NCBI GenBank assembly: GCA_963662155.1
Contig: OY759265.1
Location: forward strand, 12,753,929 to 12,817,928
DNA: 64,000 nucleotides
Direction of reading: 5' to 3'
Source: Lamellibrachia columna
Lineage: Eukaryota > Annelida > Polychaeta > Sabellida > Siboglinidae
Part shown: positions 23,086-33,345 of the stretch, one piece after another
Layout of the letters: each line of letters begins with the position of its first letter
Numbering within the stretch: the first letter of the stretch is position 1
Notes under the pieces: generated by a model
The model's input: the letters and a program-made list of their open reading frames with translations, nothing else
Told to the model about the DNA's origin: nothing
The model's database searches: none
Program-made: the position numbers and the translations under genes

Positions 23086-26000
23086 ATGCCATACTCTGTG
23101 GTTCTTTTCAAAGAAGGTGATGCTGTGGAAGTGGAATGCGTACCAACATCATGGATAGAAAAAAGAGAAGATGGGGTAAGTAATAAAAATGCAATTTTTG
23201 TGTGGAATACTAATTATGGCTTAATTGGTTATTTGCAGACATTACCCAGGCTGACTACGTAAGAATTTGTTTTAGTGGAGAGGGGGAGGGTTCGTGTAAA
23301 AACATTTGGGTTATATTTTGAGAAAACCCGTGACAGAAAACGCAGCCAAAATATCAAATAGCCAAACTTTTTGTCTCTCAATATGTATACTTAAATACAT
23401 CTACAAATAGACAAAGATAAGGTCAGTTTGTTACATTAACTATTTAAAAAATGTTAGTTATCTTTGTCATATTTGTTTAACTTGGCAGAAAATTAACTAC
23501 TGGCCATCTGGAAATGACCAGAAGAAGAAAATAAAGAGGAATGAAATGCCTGACAAGGCGCAGTGGACAGCATACAATGTTCGTATCATAGGCAAAACTG
23601 GTAATGCACATTATTCATAGTTACATATTAGATTCATGATATGTAAAGTAGAATATAGGAGGGGTGGTTTGTTGCAGTCATGTTCTCATGATAGAGAATT
23701 GTCAAAATGTGATTGTTTTTAGAATAAAAAATGCACCATTGGCTATTTTGTAATTAATTAGAAATGGAAAATGAGAAGGCCGACAACATTGTATATGCAT
23801 GCTTTACAACAATTTACCAACAAATTAACTCATGCTATTGTCATCAACCCATTTGTGAGTGTGTGACAACAGGCTTCATTGATTCTAAATGTATTGTATA
23901 CTGCCAACCAATAATTGTTAAACATTTGTCCATTTAGGCAAGGAGATCCTTTGTTTTTGTTGTAAGTTGAGACATTTTCCTGATTAATTCAGAGTACCCC
24001 GACTATGAGACAGCTTCCAAGTATGCGAAAAAGGCAGAGGATACATCTAATGTTGAGCCAGATGAAGCACAGGGGAAGCGGCATTGCCGAAAGCCAAAAC
24101 GCTACCAATCTCCTGATTCACCGGCAGTAGTTAGTGAAGAGTGTGGAGAAGATGGTAATGAAAATTAAAATGCCCCATCTCATATTTGCTTTTATCATCC
24201 AATATGTATATCTTCCCAGTAGAGCGGTCTGTAATGAGAGGTGTCTATATGTTACAGAATTTTAAAGATGACCAATACTTTTATCCAAACATTTGTACAT
24301 GGCCTTTTTATTCAACTAAAATCAATTGTAAAATTTTATATCATACATTATTCAACATTCATAAGTATAGTGTGTACATGTGTTTGCAACACATTTCTTA
24401 TTCTACCTTATTTGATGGGAAGTTAATGTGGTGTACATGTTTTCTATTTTCACAAATGATTTTGAAATGTGATTTGTGGACATTCTGTTGTTATGAAAGA
24501 CTTTGGTGTCTGATTCTGGACAAATATCAATTTGATTGTAGGTTTAATTTCAAGAACATATCGGTATTCTACCAAGACAAACTCTGTACAACCCTGAAAA
24601 TAGTTTCAGATTCAGAAGTTGAGGAAACTCCAGATACTGTGGAAACAGTTGCACTCCCTCCACCTCTTTTCAGTTTCTCAGGTAACAATTATACAAAAAT
24701 ACATAAAATATAGTTAATGTACAACAAAGGACAGTGGAACTTGGTTAATCCTGACACCTTGATACCCACTGTATGTGTCTGGATTAACGAGCTATGATTT
24801 TAATATCAAAAGTATCGTGCATTTACTGTACACATGTCTATCACACTTGTTGAATACTATAACATAATATGGACATTAAATGTCATCTGATTCACTTGTA
24901 CAGGTCTAATGGCTATTTATTGAAGAAGTCTGAGTTTTGTCTGCTTGGTTTCTCTATATCTACTATTGTAAGAATGTGATGTCTCTGTCCAAATGTATAT
25001 CCTAAATATTTCATGTCACTGTGACTTTCATGTCAAATAAACTAATAGATAATAATATATAATTGTAACATTTATGTTCAATACAGCACTGGATACTGAA
25101 AGTGGCAGTGATTTGCCCAGAGGTAAATCTTCTAAGCGTACAGAGCCACCACTTCGACCTAGTTGCAGTTCATCCCAGGCCCAACTTAAGCTGCCGCAAG
25201 TTCTCGGCAAACAACAACGTCCACAGGGTGATGGACTACAAATAGAGAGTCCTGGCAGATCACAGATGATGTCGAGCTCCTTCTGCATTCAAGGTACTCC
25301 TTTACGCTTCGTTACATGTAGGCCGTTTTAAGTGCTAATATACCATTGGTCTTTCCCTACTCAGGGGACCCCATGGGAAAATTTGACACTGTTTTTATCC
25401 TCCTTGTCACCCCATTAAATAAGCATCATTCAATTAAATAAATGCCCCTTTTCTTACCATTTGGGGGTTGCTGGCAGGGGGAGGACCCAACTAAAATTGC
25501 TGGCATTGGTCATTCCATAATCAGGGAACCCCAAATGAAGATTTTACACTCTTTTTAGCCTTGGCACAATTCCCATAAATAAATGTACTTCTTTCTCACC
25601 CTTTGGGGATTGCTTGCAGGGGGAAGCCCCACCTAAAATTGCTTGCATCGATTCAAGCGGATATAGTTGTCTCAATTTTTCAGTTCTGGCCAAGCTAGAG
25701 AAACTGGAGAAAACAATGCAGGAGATAAAATTATCTCTCGTCACTTCACAGCCAGATGATGACTTGACAATAGACTCCATTCTGCCTAATGGCAAGAAAC
25801 TGAACACACTCAATGAACTGAGCAATTTTGAAAAACAGTTGGGTGAAGATGATGACATAAGGAATTGATTTAGTATGTTTAAGATATGTTTGAGTCAATT
25901 ATAAAGTGGCATTGCTTTTTTACTGTATTTTTGAAGAAACCTTAGAGTCTAAATTAATTTGGAAAGCTTTCTATACAGAACCTATTTCTAGGAATTATTG

Positions 26001-26900
26001 TGACATTTCAAATTATGCTTAAAGGTGTGAAATATAAATTATTTCATGAATGTATGAATATCAAAATGGTCCAGCTTCATAATTGTTTAGTCAATAATGT
26101 TTGTGTTCCTTCAAGACAAGTTCACTTAATATACCTACAGATACTCTGACTGTAACTAATTGTTGGTCCAACATTATAACATGGGAAGGAAAAGGTTAAA
26201 ATAATAAAAAAAAAAATAAATTACCTATTTATTATTGGTTTAGGAATAAAAATTTGCTTGTGAGTGACAATAATGAGTTTCTGCAAGTGCATACATACAT
26301 ATGTACGTGTGTGCGCGCGTGCGTGCATGCATGCATGCAAACAATTTTATAATATAGAAATGATCAAACTTTGTTCCTTTAAAATAGAGTTGTCATTTTA
26401 TAGAAAATATATATTTATTTTACACAGATTCAAATTCTTTCGTCACTAGAGGGTGCAAGCCTTGCTAGATCCTGCAGGGCCATTATGCGGTCACTGATGA
26501 CTCATGGCCTTATGAGTTTGTTCAGTGTTATGGGGCAAAAGGGAAAACTACCCTTTCGAGACCATCTGCTGTGCAAAGTGGTCTCAAGTAAGTATATTTC
26601 CATTGACCTGTGTGCTTATTATATTATCATGATCTTACTATAAGCAATAGTTGTTTATTGATTACTAAACAATTTTTTTTCTAACAAATTCCCTTAACTT
26701 ACAAAATCGTGGGCGCATGAATACACAGCTATTTTTTGTAAATATTGACGGGCATCGCACATGGGGGCATTTTAAAAGTGCTGGAGGCATGTGATTTTGA
26801 TAAACGTTGGTGAGCATGTCAATGAGATGATGGCAGTTGCTGCACATTTATTTCAGAATTTTTGATGGTCAGGTTTTCTTATAATCAGACAAAACGTTAA
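23086..26900 (+). CDS. DUF4806-domain protein, frameshifted in the domain
   Basis: Spliced model: 23086-23175, 23489-23600, 23993-24154, 24610-24681, 25087-25293, 25684-25868, all GT-AG and phase-consistent (275 codons to a TGA at 25866). The N-terminus MPYSVVLFKEGDAVEVECVP followed by TSWIEKREDG, KINYWPSGNDQKKKIKRNE and YETASKYAKKAEDTSN is the layout of invertebrate DUF4806 proteins. A low-complexity middle and a coiled segment (LAKLEKLEKTMQEIKLSL) lead to the DUF4806 start LNTLNELSNFEKQLGEDDDI. The rest of the domain lies in exon 26428-26587 (IQILSSLEGASLARSCRAIM, then LMSLFSVMGQKGKLPF) with a possible last exon 26857-26900. One extra base near 25863 creates the TGA; removing it would put the GTATGT donor at about 25874 in phase with the 26428 exon. 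So it is either a recent pseudogene or a base-call problem. Function of DUF4806 is unknown; such genes are often multicopy. Confidence 0.75.
26286..26341. repeat. Alternating purine-pyrimidine microsatellite
   Basis: A run of CA/GT/GC dinucleotides (GTACGTGTGTGCGCGCGTGCGTGCATGCATGC in part) lies in the intron before the second DUF4806 exon. It could adopt Z-DNA but has no coding role. Confidence 0.6.
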
Positions 26901-26951
26901 CATGGCCACCAATGCAATTCCCAACTGTGGTCTGACTCCAAATAGAGTGTC

Positions 26952-27431
26952 ATGGCAACGGAAACAGAAAACATGGATGTTAATTTTTGTAAAAAGTACA
27001 CTGCAAAATTACAAGAAAAGGTGGTATTGTCTGCCAATGGGCAGTGTCAGTTGTGGACAGGGTGCAAAAAAGGGAAATTAAGTGACTATGGTGTGATTAA
27101 TTGCCGTTTTGAGTGTGGCTACAGAACGGTTACAGTGCATCGTTTAAGTTATATGCTTGAACACAAAATGACACGTGTTGAACCTGGCTTAGATGCCAGT
27201 CATCTTTGTCATAACAGTCTGTGTCTGACAGCAAGTCATATCTCTATGGAGCCACATTCCATAAATAACAACAGGCAATATTGTGTTAGTCAAAATGTAT
27301 GCTTTGGTCATGCACCATATCCAAAGTGTATGTTGCAATTCAAGGTATTTCAATGGCAATGCAATAGTAAAACCTACATTTTTCTAGATGTGTTGAATCC
27401 TTCAGTTTTTTCAAAGTGTCGTCTGCTGTAG
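26952..27431 (+). CDS. His-Me finger zinc-binding loop protein (zf-His_Me_endon)
   Basis: The single-exon frame starts MATETENMDVNFCKKYTAKL. The domain features are clear: CQLWTGCKKGKLSDYG, VTVHRLSYMLEH with the His of the bba-metal fold, LDASHLCHNSLCLTASHISM with the Zn-binding Cys/His pairs, then EPHSINNNRQYC and CFGHAPYPKCML. These match the zinc-binding loop region of homing endonucleases (PF05551), a domain found as many small genes in invertebrates. Length to the CML end is about 126 aa, usual for this family; the extra tail to 27431 is likely read-through past a family end where others stop. It would act on nucleic acid if active, but whether animal copies cut DNA is not known. It lies 50 bp after the possible DUF4806 gene end on the same strand. 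Confidence 0.75.
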   Translation: MATETENMDVNFCKKYTAKLQEKVVLSANGQCQLWTGCKKGKLSDYGVINCRFECGYRTVTVHRLSYMLEHKMTRVEPGLDASHLCHNSLCLTASHISMEPHSINNNRQYCVSQNVCFGHAPYPKCMLQFKVFQWQCNSKTYIFLDVLNPSVFSKCRLL

Positions 27432-27655
27432 TCAATCTTATGCAGTTGTGTATGTCAGCCCATGCTGAGTGATGTCTTCGAATGTCGATTGATGTATAGC
27501 TCACAAGATGGCACCATGTGCCAGTCATGGTCCATTGTCTGTTGGTGGTTTCTTGTATTGTGGTTGCAGGTCTATGAGTGATGAAACTGGGAGAAAGTAG
27601 AAAGTTCACATTTGTAAGAAGTGTTCTGTTTTCTGTTTGTTTCATAATCTACCCT

Positions 27656-30196
27656 CTACTTTCTGCTGCCATAACTGTGATCAGCAGACTTTTGTGATCG
27701 CAATGAATAAGGATGATCTTCCCTGTTTGCAGTTGGCAGTGTTGTCTTTCTGCGGCGACTCCTTGTGACCACTGGCTTAACTACTGCTGCTGGCGTTTCT
27801 GAAGCTGGCCTTTTCTTCCCTTTACGAGTAGATGGTTTTGGATCAAGCTGACACTTCAGGTATCGATCTTCTGGACGGCGGTTTCTGTTTGAATCGAAGT
27901 AGTTCTGCATGCGCTTTAACTTGGTATGACGGATATGCAGACGCACTGATGATCGACGTTTGTATTGTCTCTGGTATTCCACCTCATGCTGGATTTGCTT
28001 GACAGCTCTAGTGACCTGTCCACCTCTCGTAATAGGACAATGTACATTCTCCAACTTGCGCAGCATTGAATTCTCCGCTCCATAATTTATGCGATCGATC
28101 ACTGAACTCACTCGTCCATGTGCATTTCTACTGAATTTAACATTCTTCGGCAATGAAGCACTGAATGATCGGTTAATGGATTCATTCTTGTCAGTTGTAA
28201 GTCTGTGTCGTGTCATCTGGAGTGCTGAATTTCCAAGTCGCCTTTCTATTAATCCTTTAAGTGTTGCTCGGTCTTCATCTGTCATATTGAGTCGTGTCAG
28301 GCCACATGCCTTCAAATGCTGTGACCTTTTCCACCAGTTGTTTCGCTTGCCTCCACGACAGACAATTCCATGTCGGTGGGTGACAGTTCTGACATGAGCC
28401 AGAATAACAGTCCAGTGTTGCTTGGATTATTTTTGGCATCTTAGTAGTTATCATTCTAATGTCACCAGCATAAAGTGTGACCTTTTCCACCAGTTGTTTC
28501 GCTTGCCTCCACGACAGACAATTCCATGTCGGTGGGTGACAGTTCTGACATGAGCCAGAATAACAGTCCAGTGTTGCTTGGATTATTTTTGGCATCTTAG
28601 TAGTTATCATTCTAATGTCACCAGCATAAAGTGTGACCTTTTCCACCAGTTGTTTCGCTTGCCTCCACGACAGACAATTCCATGTCGGTGGGTGACAGTT
28701 CTGACATGAGCCAGAATAACAGTCCAGTGTTGCTTGGATTATCTTTGGCATCTTAGTAGTTATCATTCTAATGTCACCAGCATAAAGTGTAGATTTTCTG
28801 GCATCGTGTTCTTACATCCTCTGCAAAAATTTTCTTGTTTTCAGCTCTCACCATGGCATTCTCTCCCGGGAACATTCTGGATGAGAAAGATGCTCTCATG
28901 ATATGTCAGAACTGTGTCTGACCGAGATGTGTTGTGTCAGCCTGCCGTTCTGCCGCGACTGTTGGCATGGCATCCTGTAACCCATGAAATGCTTTCGCAT
29001 CACCGTCTGTTGCAACGAATTTTAGTCCGACCTGTTGCTGGGCAAAGCTCACTCCGATTTGGCGGCCTATTTCATATTCTGACATTGGATCGACCACACG
29101 AATCGTGGCTGTACATCCTTGATGGCCTGTGCACGACACATTTTGACCTTGATTGCGAAGTGATGAGCCTAGTTTGCATAGCTTGTTTTCCATGTGAAAA
29201 CTTAGAATCTCATGCTTGTCCGTCTGCCATTCAATCGCGGTTCCCACTTCTTGACTTGCACTCTGTCCACAACCGTAGCTGTTTTTCAGGGATGTTGAGT
29301 TGTACCTCACATCCATGCTTATATTGATTGGTGCATTTGCTGGAAGACCATGCAGAACATTTATCTCTGGTTTTTTCCCTCTTCTGCTGTAGGTCATCAG
29401 TCGTGGACTGAGAAGTAATTGTGGCAACCCGGTTGGATGTCCTTTGCATCCCGCTTCGACTTGGGGGAGGTGTGTTTGTTGTGGGCAGAATGTGTCGCAA
29501 CTTTGTGTTTCCCATCGTTGTATCTTGTAGTCCTACATGGATGGCTATATTTGGAGCACACGGTTTCTGACCACGACTGCCCGTGTTTACTTCGGAATAC
29601 AGTTTATACATACGTGACTTGTAGTGACAGGCTGTACAGGACAATGACTGTTGCCAACACAAACCAAATTTTTTCTCATGTACTTCGAAGTGTGGAAGAA
29701 TACATGTGTCCTCTCTGCTAGCATGCTCTTTAAAGCAATCATTCCACATTGCTGCATTTTTGTCCACACTAAGTAGACGCATTCCAGAAACTGCATGAGT
29801 ATCTGTCTGTACGTCAGCTTGAAGATAGATGTCTGCTAGGTCAGGGCATTGATCAAGCTGTGGCCGTAGAATTTTGCTCGTGCCTGGCCGACCCTCTGCG
29901 TCTGAAACTGCCAGCAATCCTGAAGGAGTGGTTTGCACCACTCTGTCAAAGTCATCCTGGCTTAGCCGTGGCAACCAAACCCCACTGCTAACCCCATTGG
30001 GTTCCTGTTGGATTGCTGCATCTGATGGTTTGTGGTAACAGTGGCCGGTCTTGAAGCCACCAATTTTCATCTTAATTCCACCAGCAGGTGGACATTTCTC
30101 CTCACTCTTTCTACTACTACTACTACTATCATGTGTTGTCTCCTCCATTGTAAAATCCCAGGTAAATCCAAATAAAATTACTAATGAAAGTGACAA
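27656..30196 (-). pseudogene. Mutator-like transposase, several frameshifts
   Basis: Read from 30196 (or the Met at 30148, METTHD-like start MEETTHDSSSSS) down to 27656. In order: a Ser run; VWLPRLSQDDFDRVV; a zinc-type segment GLCWQQSLSCTACHYKSRMY; TNTPPPSRSGMQRTSN (to about 29430); after a frameshift near 29390, NISMDVRYNS, GQSASQEVGTAIEWQTDKHE, CTGHQGCTATI, SEYEIGRQIGVSF and FVATDGDAKAF (to 28906). An in-frame TGA follows (about 28905) and another shift near 28800. Next comes DCYSGSCQNCHPPTWNCL, present three times, then a shift near 28315 and LTTDKNESINRSFSASLPK with a basic tail ending SYGSRK. These blocks belong to the invertebrate 'Mutator-like transposase domain' family. MDVRYN and TDGDA are likely acidic catalytic motifs (inference). 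At least three frameshifts and one stop make it inactive. Its first about 80 codons are the coding part of the 1.33-kb repeats downstream. Confidence 0.85.
28321..28788 (-). repeat. 156-bp tandem triplication inside the transposase
   Basis: Three head-to-tail copies (28321-28476, 28477-28632, 28633-28788) are almost identical. Each encodes 52 residues with the Cys-rich segment CYSGSCQNCHPPTWNC. The period is a multiple of three, so the frame is kept through all copies. The near identity shows the triplication is recent relative to the frameshifts of the element. Confidence 0.93.
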
Positions 30197-30396
30197 AACC
30201 GTTATCTGAATGCAAACACGTCTAATACGCCTGAGAAAACAGAAGACAGTGACAGGAGACCGGTATATTAGGGGGGGGGGGTGGGGACATATTCAAACTA
30301 GTGCAGCCTCCCTCTGATAAGTTACATCAAAGCAGAACAAGTCACATTATAATATAATTACTTAGCAGTCAACTTTTGTTTATTTCAGTTAATTAG

Positions 30397-30882
30397 ACAC
30401 AGTCACCTTTACTCAAGTCCATCTGAAGGGTACACATCTATTGGGAGTTGAGAAAATCCTGGACAGGCCCAGCTGTTATCTGATATGGCCTAGTGAGCTG
30501 ACGTAACTGTTTCACATGGAAGGTGAGTTGTTTTTGAGGACTCCACTAAGTAGGTTATGTAATGTTATGCAATTCGACAAGTTGAGGTGTCTGTCTTTTC
30601 AGTAATCCACATTCAAAGGTGATATTTGGGTCTGTTTACATAGGTGTATTGTGGCTCCAGGTAAAAAATTATTATAACTTTCAGTATGGAATAACAACTG
30701 GCTATATAGAATTTGATTACATAACACATGCTGGACTATTCCAAAAATTATGTTACAAGTTCATTCGAGTGAGCTGAGAAAGTGAGTGTATTCGAGTATC
30801 GTACTAGAATACAGACTGTCTCAAGCAGAAGTAGCTCATATATGTGTGTTCTGCCCACCACAGGTGGTGGTTCCTTGTGTAT
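30397..30882 (+). pseudogene. Exon-like chain on the strand opposite the transposase
   Basis: Four segments with good splice sites: 30397-30553 (AG|ACACAG to AGTAG|GTTATG), 30603-30660 (CTTTTCAG| to |GTAAAA), 30685-30768 (CTTTCAG| to CGA|GTGAGC) and 30864-30882 (CCACAG| to |GTAAGC). Phases agree. The reading includes THLLGVEKILDRPSCYLIWP, then SKVIFGSVYIGVL, then YGITTGYIEFDY and HAGLFQKLCYKFIR, which looks like real protein. Here the first segment has a TAA (ELT-stop), but the copy at 31731-31984 reads ELAYLFHREGELFLRTPLS without a stop. I do not recognise the protein. It could be captured host gene exons (as in Pack-MULEs) or a second gene of the element. Every repeat unit downstream carries a version. 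Confidence 0.5.
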
Positions 30883-31730
30883 GTAAGCAACTCCGACAAC
30901 TAGGTAGGACATAGATTTTTTTGCATAAATGCATGATTTTCATTTACCTTTATCAACAGGCTAAATTAAATTTTTGTCTGCACAATTACCATTTTTATTT
31001 GGGTAAGACCACAGTTGACCTTCCTGTTTACTGTTTCACACGAATGTAGGGCACGCGAAATTGTGAAATGTGAACTTAATAAATTCATATAATGTGACAT
31101 GAGTGCCTTTGAGCATGAATATTCACAGGTTTGTTTATATATAGTGCATTTTTTGGAGAGTTTATCTGGCGGAGGGATTTATGGGAATTTTTCTGCTATG
31201 GGCCTCGTGGGCGCATGAATACATGTCGGAAACTGCCAGCAATCCTGAAGGAGTGGTTTGCACCACTCTGTCAAAGTCATCCTGGCTTAGCCGTGGCAAC
31301 CAAACCCCACTGCTAACCCCACTGGGTTCATGTTGGATCGCTGCATCTGATGGTTTGTGGTAACAGTGGCCGGTTTTGAAGCCACCAATTTTCATCTTAA
31401 TTCCACCAGCAGGTGGACATTTCTCCTCACTCTTTCTACTACTACTACTACTACTACTATCATGTGTTGTCTCCTCCATTTTAAAATCCCAGGTAAATCC
31501 AAGTAAAATTACTAATGAAAGTGACAAAACCGTTATCTGAATGCAAAGATGTCTAATCCACCTGAGAAACCAGATGACAGTGACAGGAGACCAGTGTATT
31601 AGGGGGGGGGACATCTTCATACTAGAGCAGCCTCCCTCTGATAAGTTACATCAAAGCAGAACAAGTCACATTATAATATAATTACTTAGCACTCAACTTT
31701 TGTTTATTTCAGTTAATTAGACACAGTCAC

Positions 31731-31984
31731 CTTTACTCAAGTCCATATGAAGAGCACACATCTATTGGGAGTTGAGAAAATCCTGGACAGGCCCAGCTGT
31801 TATCTGATATGGCCTAGTGAGCTGGCGTATCTGTTTCACAGGGAAGGTGAGTTGTTTCTGAGGACTCCACTAAGTAGGTTATGTAATGATATGCAATTCG
31901 ACAAGTTGCGGTGTCTGGGTTTTCAGTAATCCACACTCAAAGGTGATATTTGGGTCTGTTTACATAGGTGTATTGTGGCACCAG
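31731..31984 (+). pseudogene. Most intact copy of the first two opposite-strand exons
   Basis: Segments 31731-31877 and 31927-31984 are open throughout and in phase (2 then 0). They give STHLLGVEKILDRPSCYLIW, then ELAYLFHREGELFLRTPLS and VIFGSVYIGVLWHQ. The following exons are absent because LINE sequence replaces the unit at 31985. Most array copies differ by GCGTAT to ACGTAA (a stop), so this copy is closest to the coding ancestor. Confidence 0.45.
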
Positions 31985-32495
31985 GTAAAAAAATATTCTT
32001 TCCTTTTCAGATTTTTCAAAATGTTTCTGTCCAACATGACTCCCTCTACCTTTCCCCGAGCATTCGCTCCCTGTTGTATCCGGCATCGCATTTCTACCTC
32101 TGAATGCTCATCCTCATTAACCATTCCTCCAAGTTACACAAAGCCATCCACTTGGTTGAACTCCTCATCATCCAAACTAATGTTCAAGTCCTCTCTCTGA
32201 TGTCAAACACACATCTCTTCTGTCTTCTTCCGGCTCATTATCGGTCCGTGCTTCTTGAACATCCCCTTCCATTGCTCCAACACTTCCTGTAGTTCTTGTT
32301 TTTTGTCTGCTATCATGGCCAGATCGTTTGCATACATCCCCTTCCTGAGAACATCCTTCATGCTGATCTTCCTGCTGATTAGTGCCACCACCATGATAAA
32401 GAGTAAAGGTTCATTTCCTTGCCTCTAACCGATGTTAACTTTAAACTCTTCCGACAACCCATATCCAACCACAACTCTTGTTTTTGTTCTCAGGA
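31985..32495 (-). mobile_element. Internal piece of a LINE reverse transcriptase
   Basis: Minus-strand sequence encoding part of a non-LTR reverse transcriptase: SEEFKVNIG-like at about 32450, VVALISRKISMKDVLRKGM, then YANDLAMIADKKQELQEVLE and KTEEM. The usual active-site YADD reads YAND. The C-terminal part and 3' end are missing; the piece is joined directly to a repeat unit at 31984. The same piece and the same junction occur at 63569. Confidence 0.75.
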
Positions 32496-32499
32496 ACAT

Positions 32500-32625
32500 G
32501 ACAGTTATGGGTATTGCACGCCATGGCACAGAACTGACTAAATATCACCAACTCATTACAAAGTCAGACTCCCAGATAAGTCAGACTCCCAGATAACTTA
32601 TTTTGTAATTTCTGAAACTATTATA
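32500..32625. repeat. Short copy of a dispersed repeat (also 39421-39505)
   Basis: AGGAACATGACAGTT(A/C)TGGG, CAGAACTGACT and TCATTACAAAGTCAGACTCCC are shared with 39418-39500. A 20-bp piece (AAGTCAGACTCCCAGATAA) is tandemly doubled here at 32562-32600. Confidence 0.55.
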
Positions 32626-32688
32626 ATGATCAAACTACAACACTGACTGATATGTATTGCCTGTATAGACTTGATATCATCATTCCAG

Positions 32689-32861
32689 GTGCCACCATCA
32701 AATCTCAGTCACAAAAGTCAGTACACAACATGACTACATCACTGGACGACACAGAGCCATTCGATTACACAACAATTGACGTACCAGCTGTAAAGACGTC
32801 ACGACAGGACGGCGTCGGTGTCACCTGGGACAAACCACACAAGGATGAGAACATCGACAGG
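32689..32861 (+). CDS. Single exon candidate, unrecognised
   Basis: The acceptor CATTCCAG and a strong donor AGG|GTAAGTT bound a 173-nt open segment. It encodes MTTSLDDTEPFDYTTIDVPA then VKTSRQDGVGVTWDKPHKDE and NIDR. The composition is ordinary for a disordered cytosolic or nuclear region. No partner exon was found: downstream lies a minisatellite. It could be one exon of a host gene extending outside, or a remnant. Confidence 0.35.
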
Positions 32862-32890
32862 GTAAGTTCTTGGCTCATGCTGATTATTGC

Positions 32891-33345
32891 ACTCACAGCC
32901 AAGTCAGTCTTTACGCAGACATTACAGCTTACTTGAAGTGTAAAGCGATTGAAGTACTCACAGCCCAGTCAGTCTTTACACAGATATTACAGCTTACTTG
33001 AAGTGTAAAGTGATTGTTGTACTCACAGCCAAGTCAGTCTTTACACATATATTACAGCTTAGTTGAAGTGTCACGTGATTGTTGTACTCACAGCCCAGTC
33101 AGTCTTTATTCCGACATTACAGCTGACACGAATTGAAAAATTATTCTTCCACTCACATACCAGTGAGTCTTTATATAGGCCATACAACTGACTCAAAGTG
33201 TCAAATAATTATTGCACTTACATACCAGTGAGTCTCTATACAGATATAAGAGCTGACTTGTAGTGTAAAGTGATTTTTGCACTCGCAACCCGGTTAGTCT
33301 TTCACGGACATTACAGCTTACTAGAAGTGTAAAGAGCTCTCTTGC
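32891..33345. repeat. 65-bp minisatellite, seven copies
   Basis: ACTCACAGCC(A/C)AGTCAGTCTTTA recurs at 32891, 32955, 33021, 33085, 33151, 33216 and 33281 (period 64-66 bp). Copies diverge toward the right end. It begins 30 bp after the donor of the exon candidate, so it may lie in its intron. Confidence 0.88.

Larger units (their letters stand above)
29901..31984. repeat. 1.33-kb repeat units attached to the transposase (1.6 copies)
   Basis: Unit 1 runs from the AAACTGCCAGCAATCCTGAAG junction at about 29905 (inside the transposase codons, right after LLAVSD) to about 31225. The same junction starts unit 2 there, which is cut at 31984 by LINE sequence. In unit 1 the junction side toward lower coordinates is the intact transposase; in unit 2 it is the unit end CGTGGGCGCATGAATACATG. 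This block shows the element from which the large array at 40.5-63.6 kb was made. A G run (about 30270) and a TAC/TAG triplet run encoding Ser vary between copies. Confidence 0.88.

Noticed and set aside
24186..24609. Long open frame upstream of the 24610 DUF4806 exon
   Set aside because: Its wording is of AT-rich intron type (many Phe, Tyr, Cys). The TTTCAG acceptor at 24609 gives the correct phase from the exon ending at 24154.
26707..26727. GTGGGCGCATGAATACAC shared with the repeat-unit end as a terminal inverted repeat of the Mutator-like element
   Set aside because: The copy is in the same, not inverted, orientation, and the similarity stops after about 20 bases, so it does not define an element end.
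27340..27645. 101-aa minus-strand frame
   Set aside because: It overlaps the end of the zinc-loop gene, has no transposase motif and no splice support.
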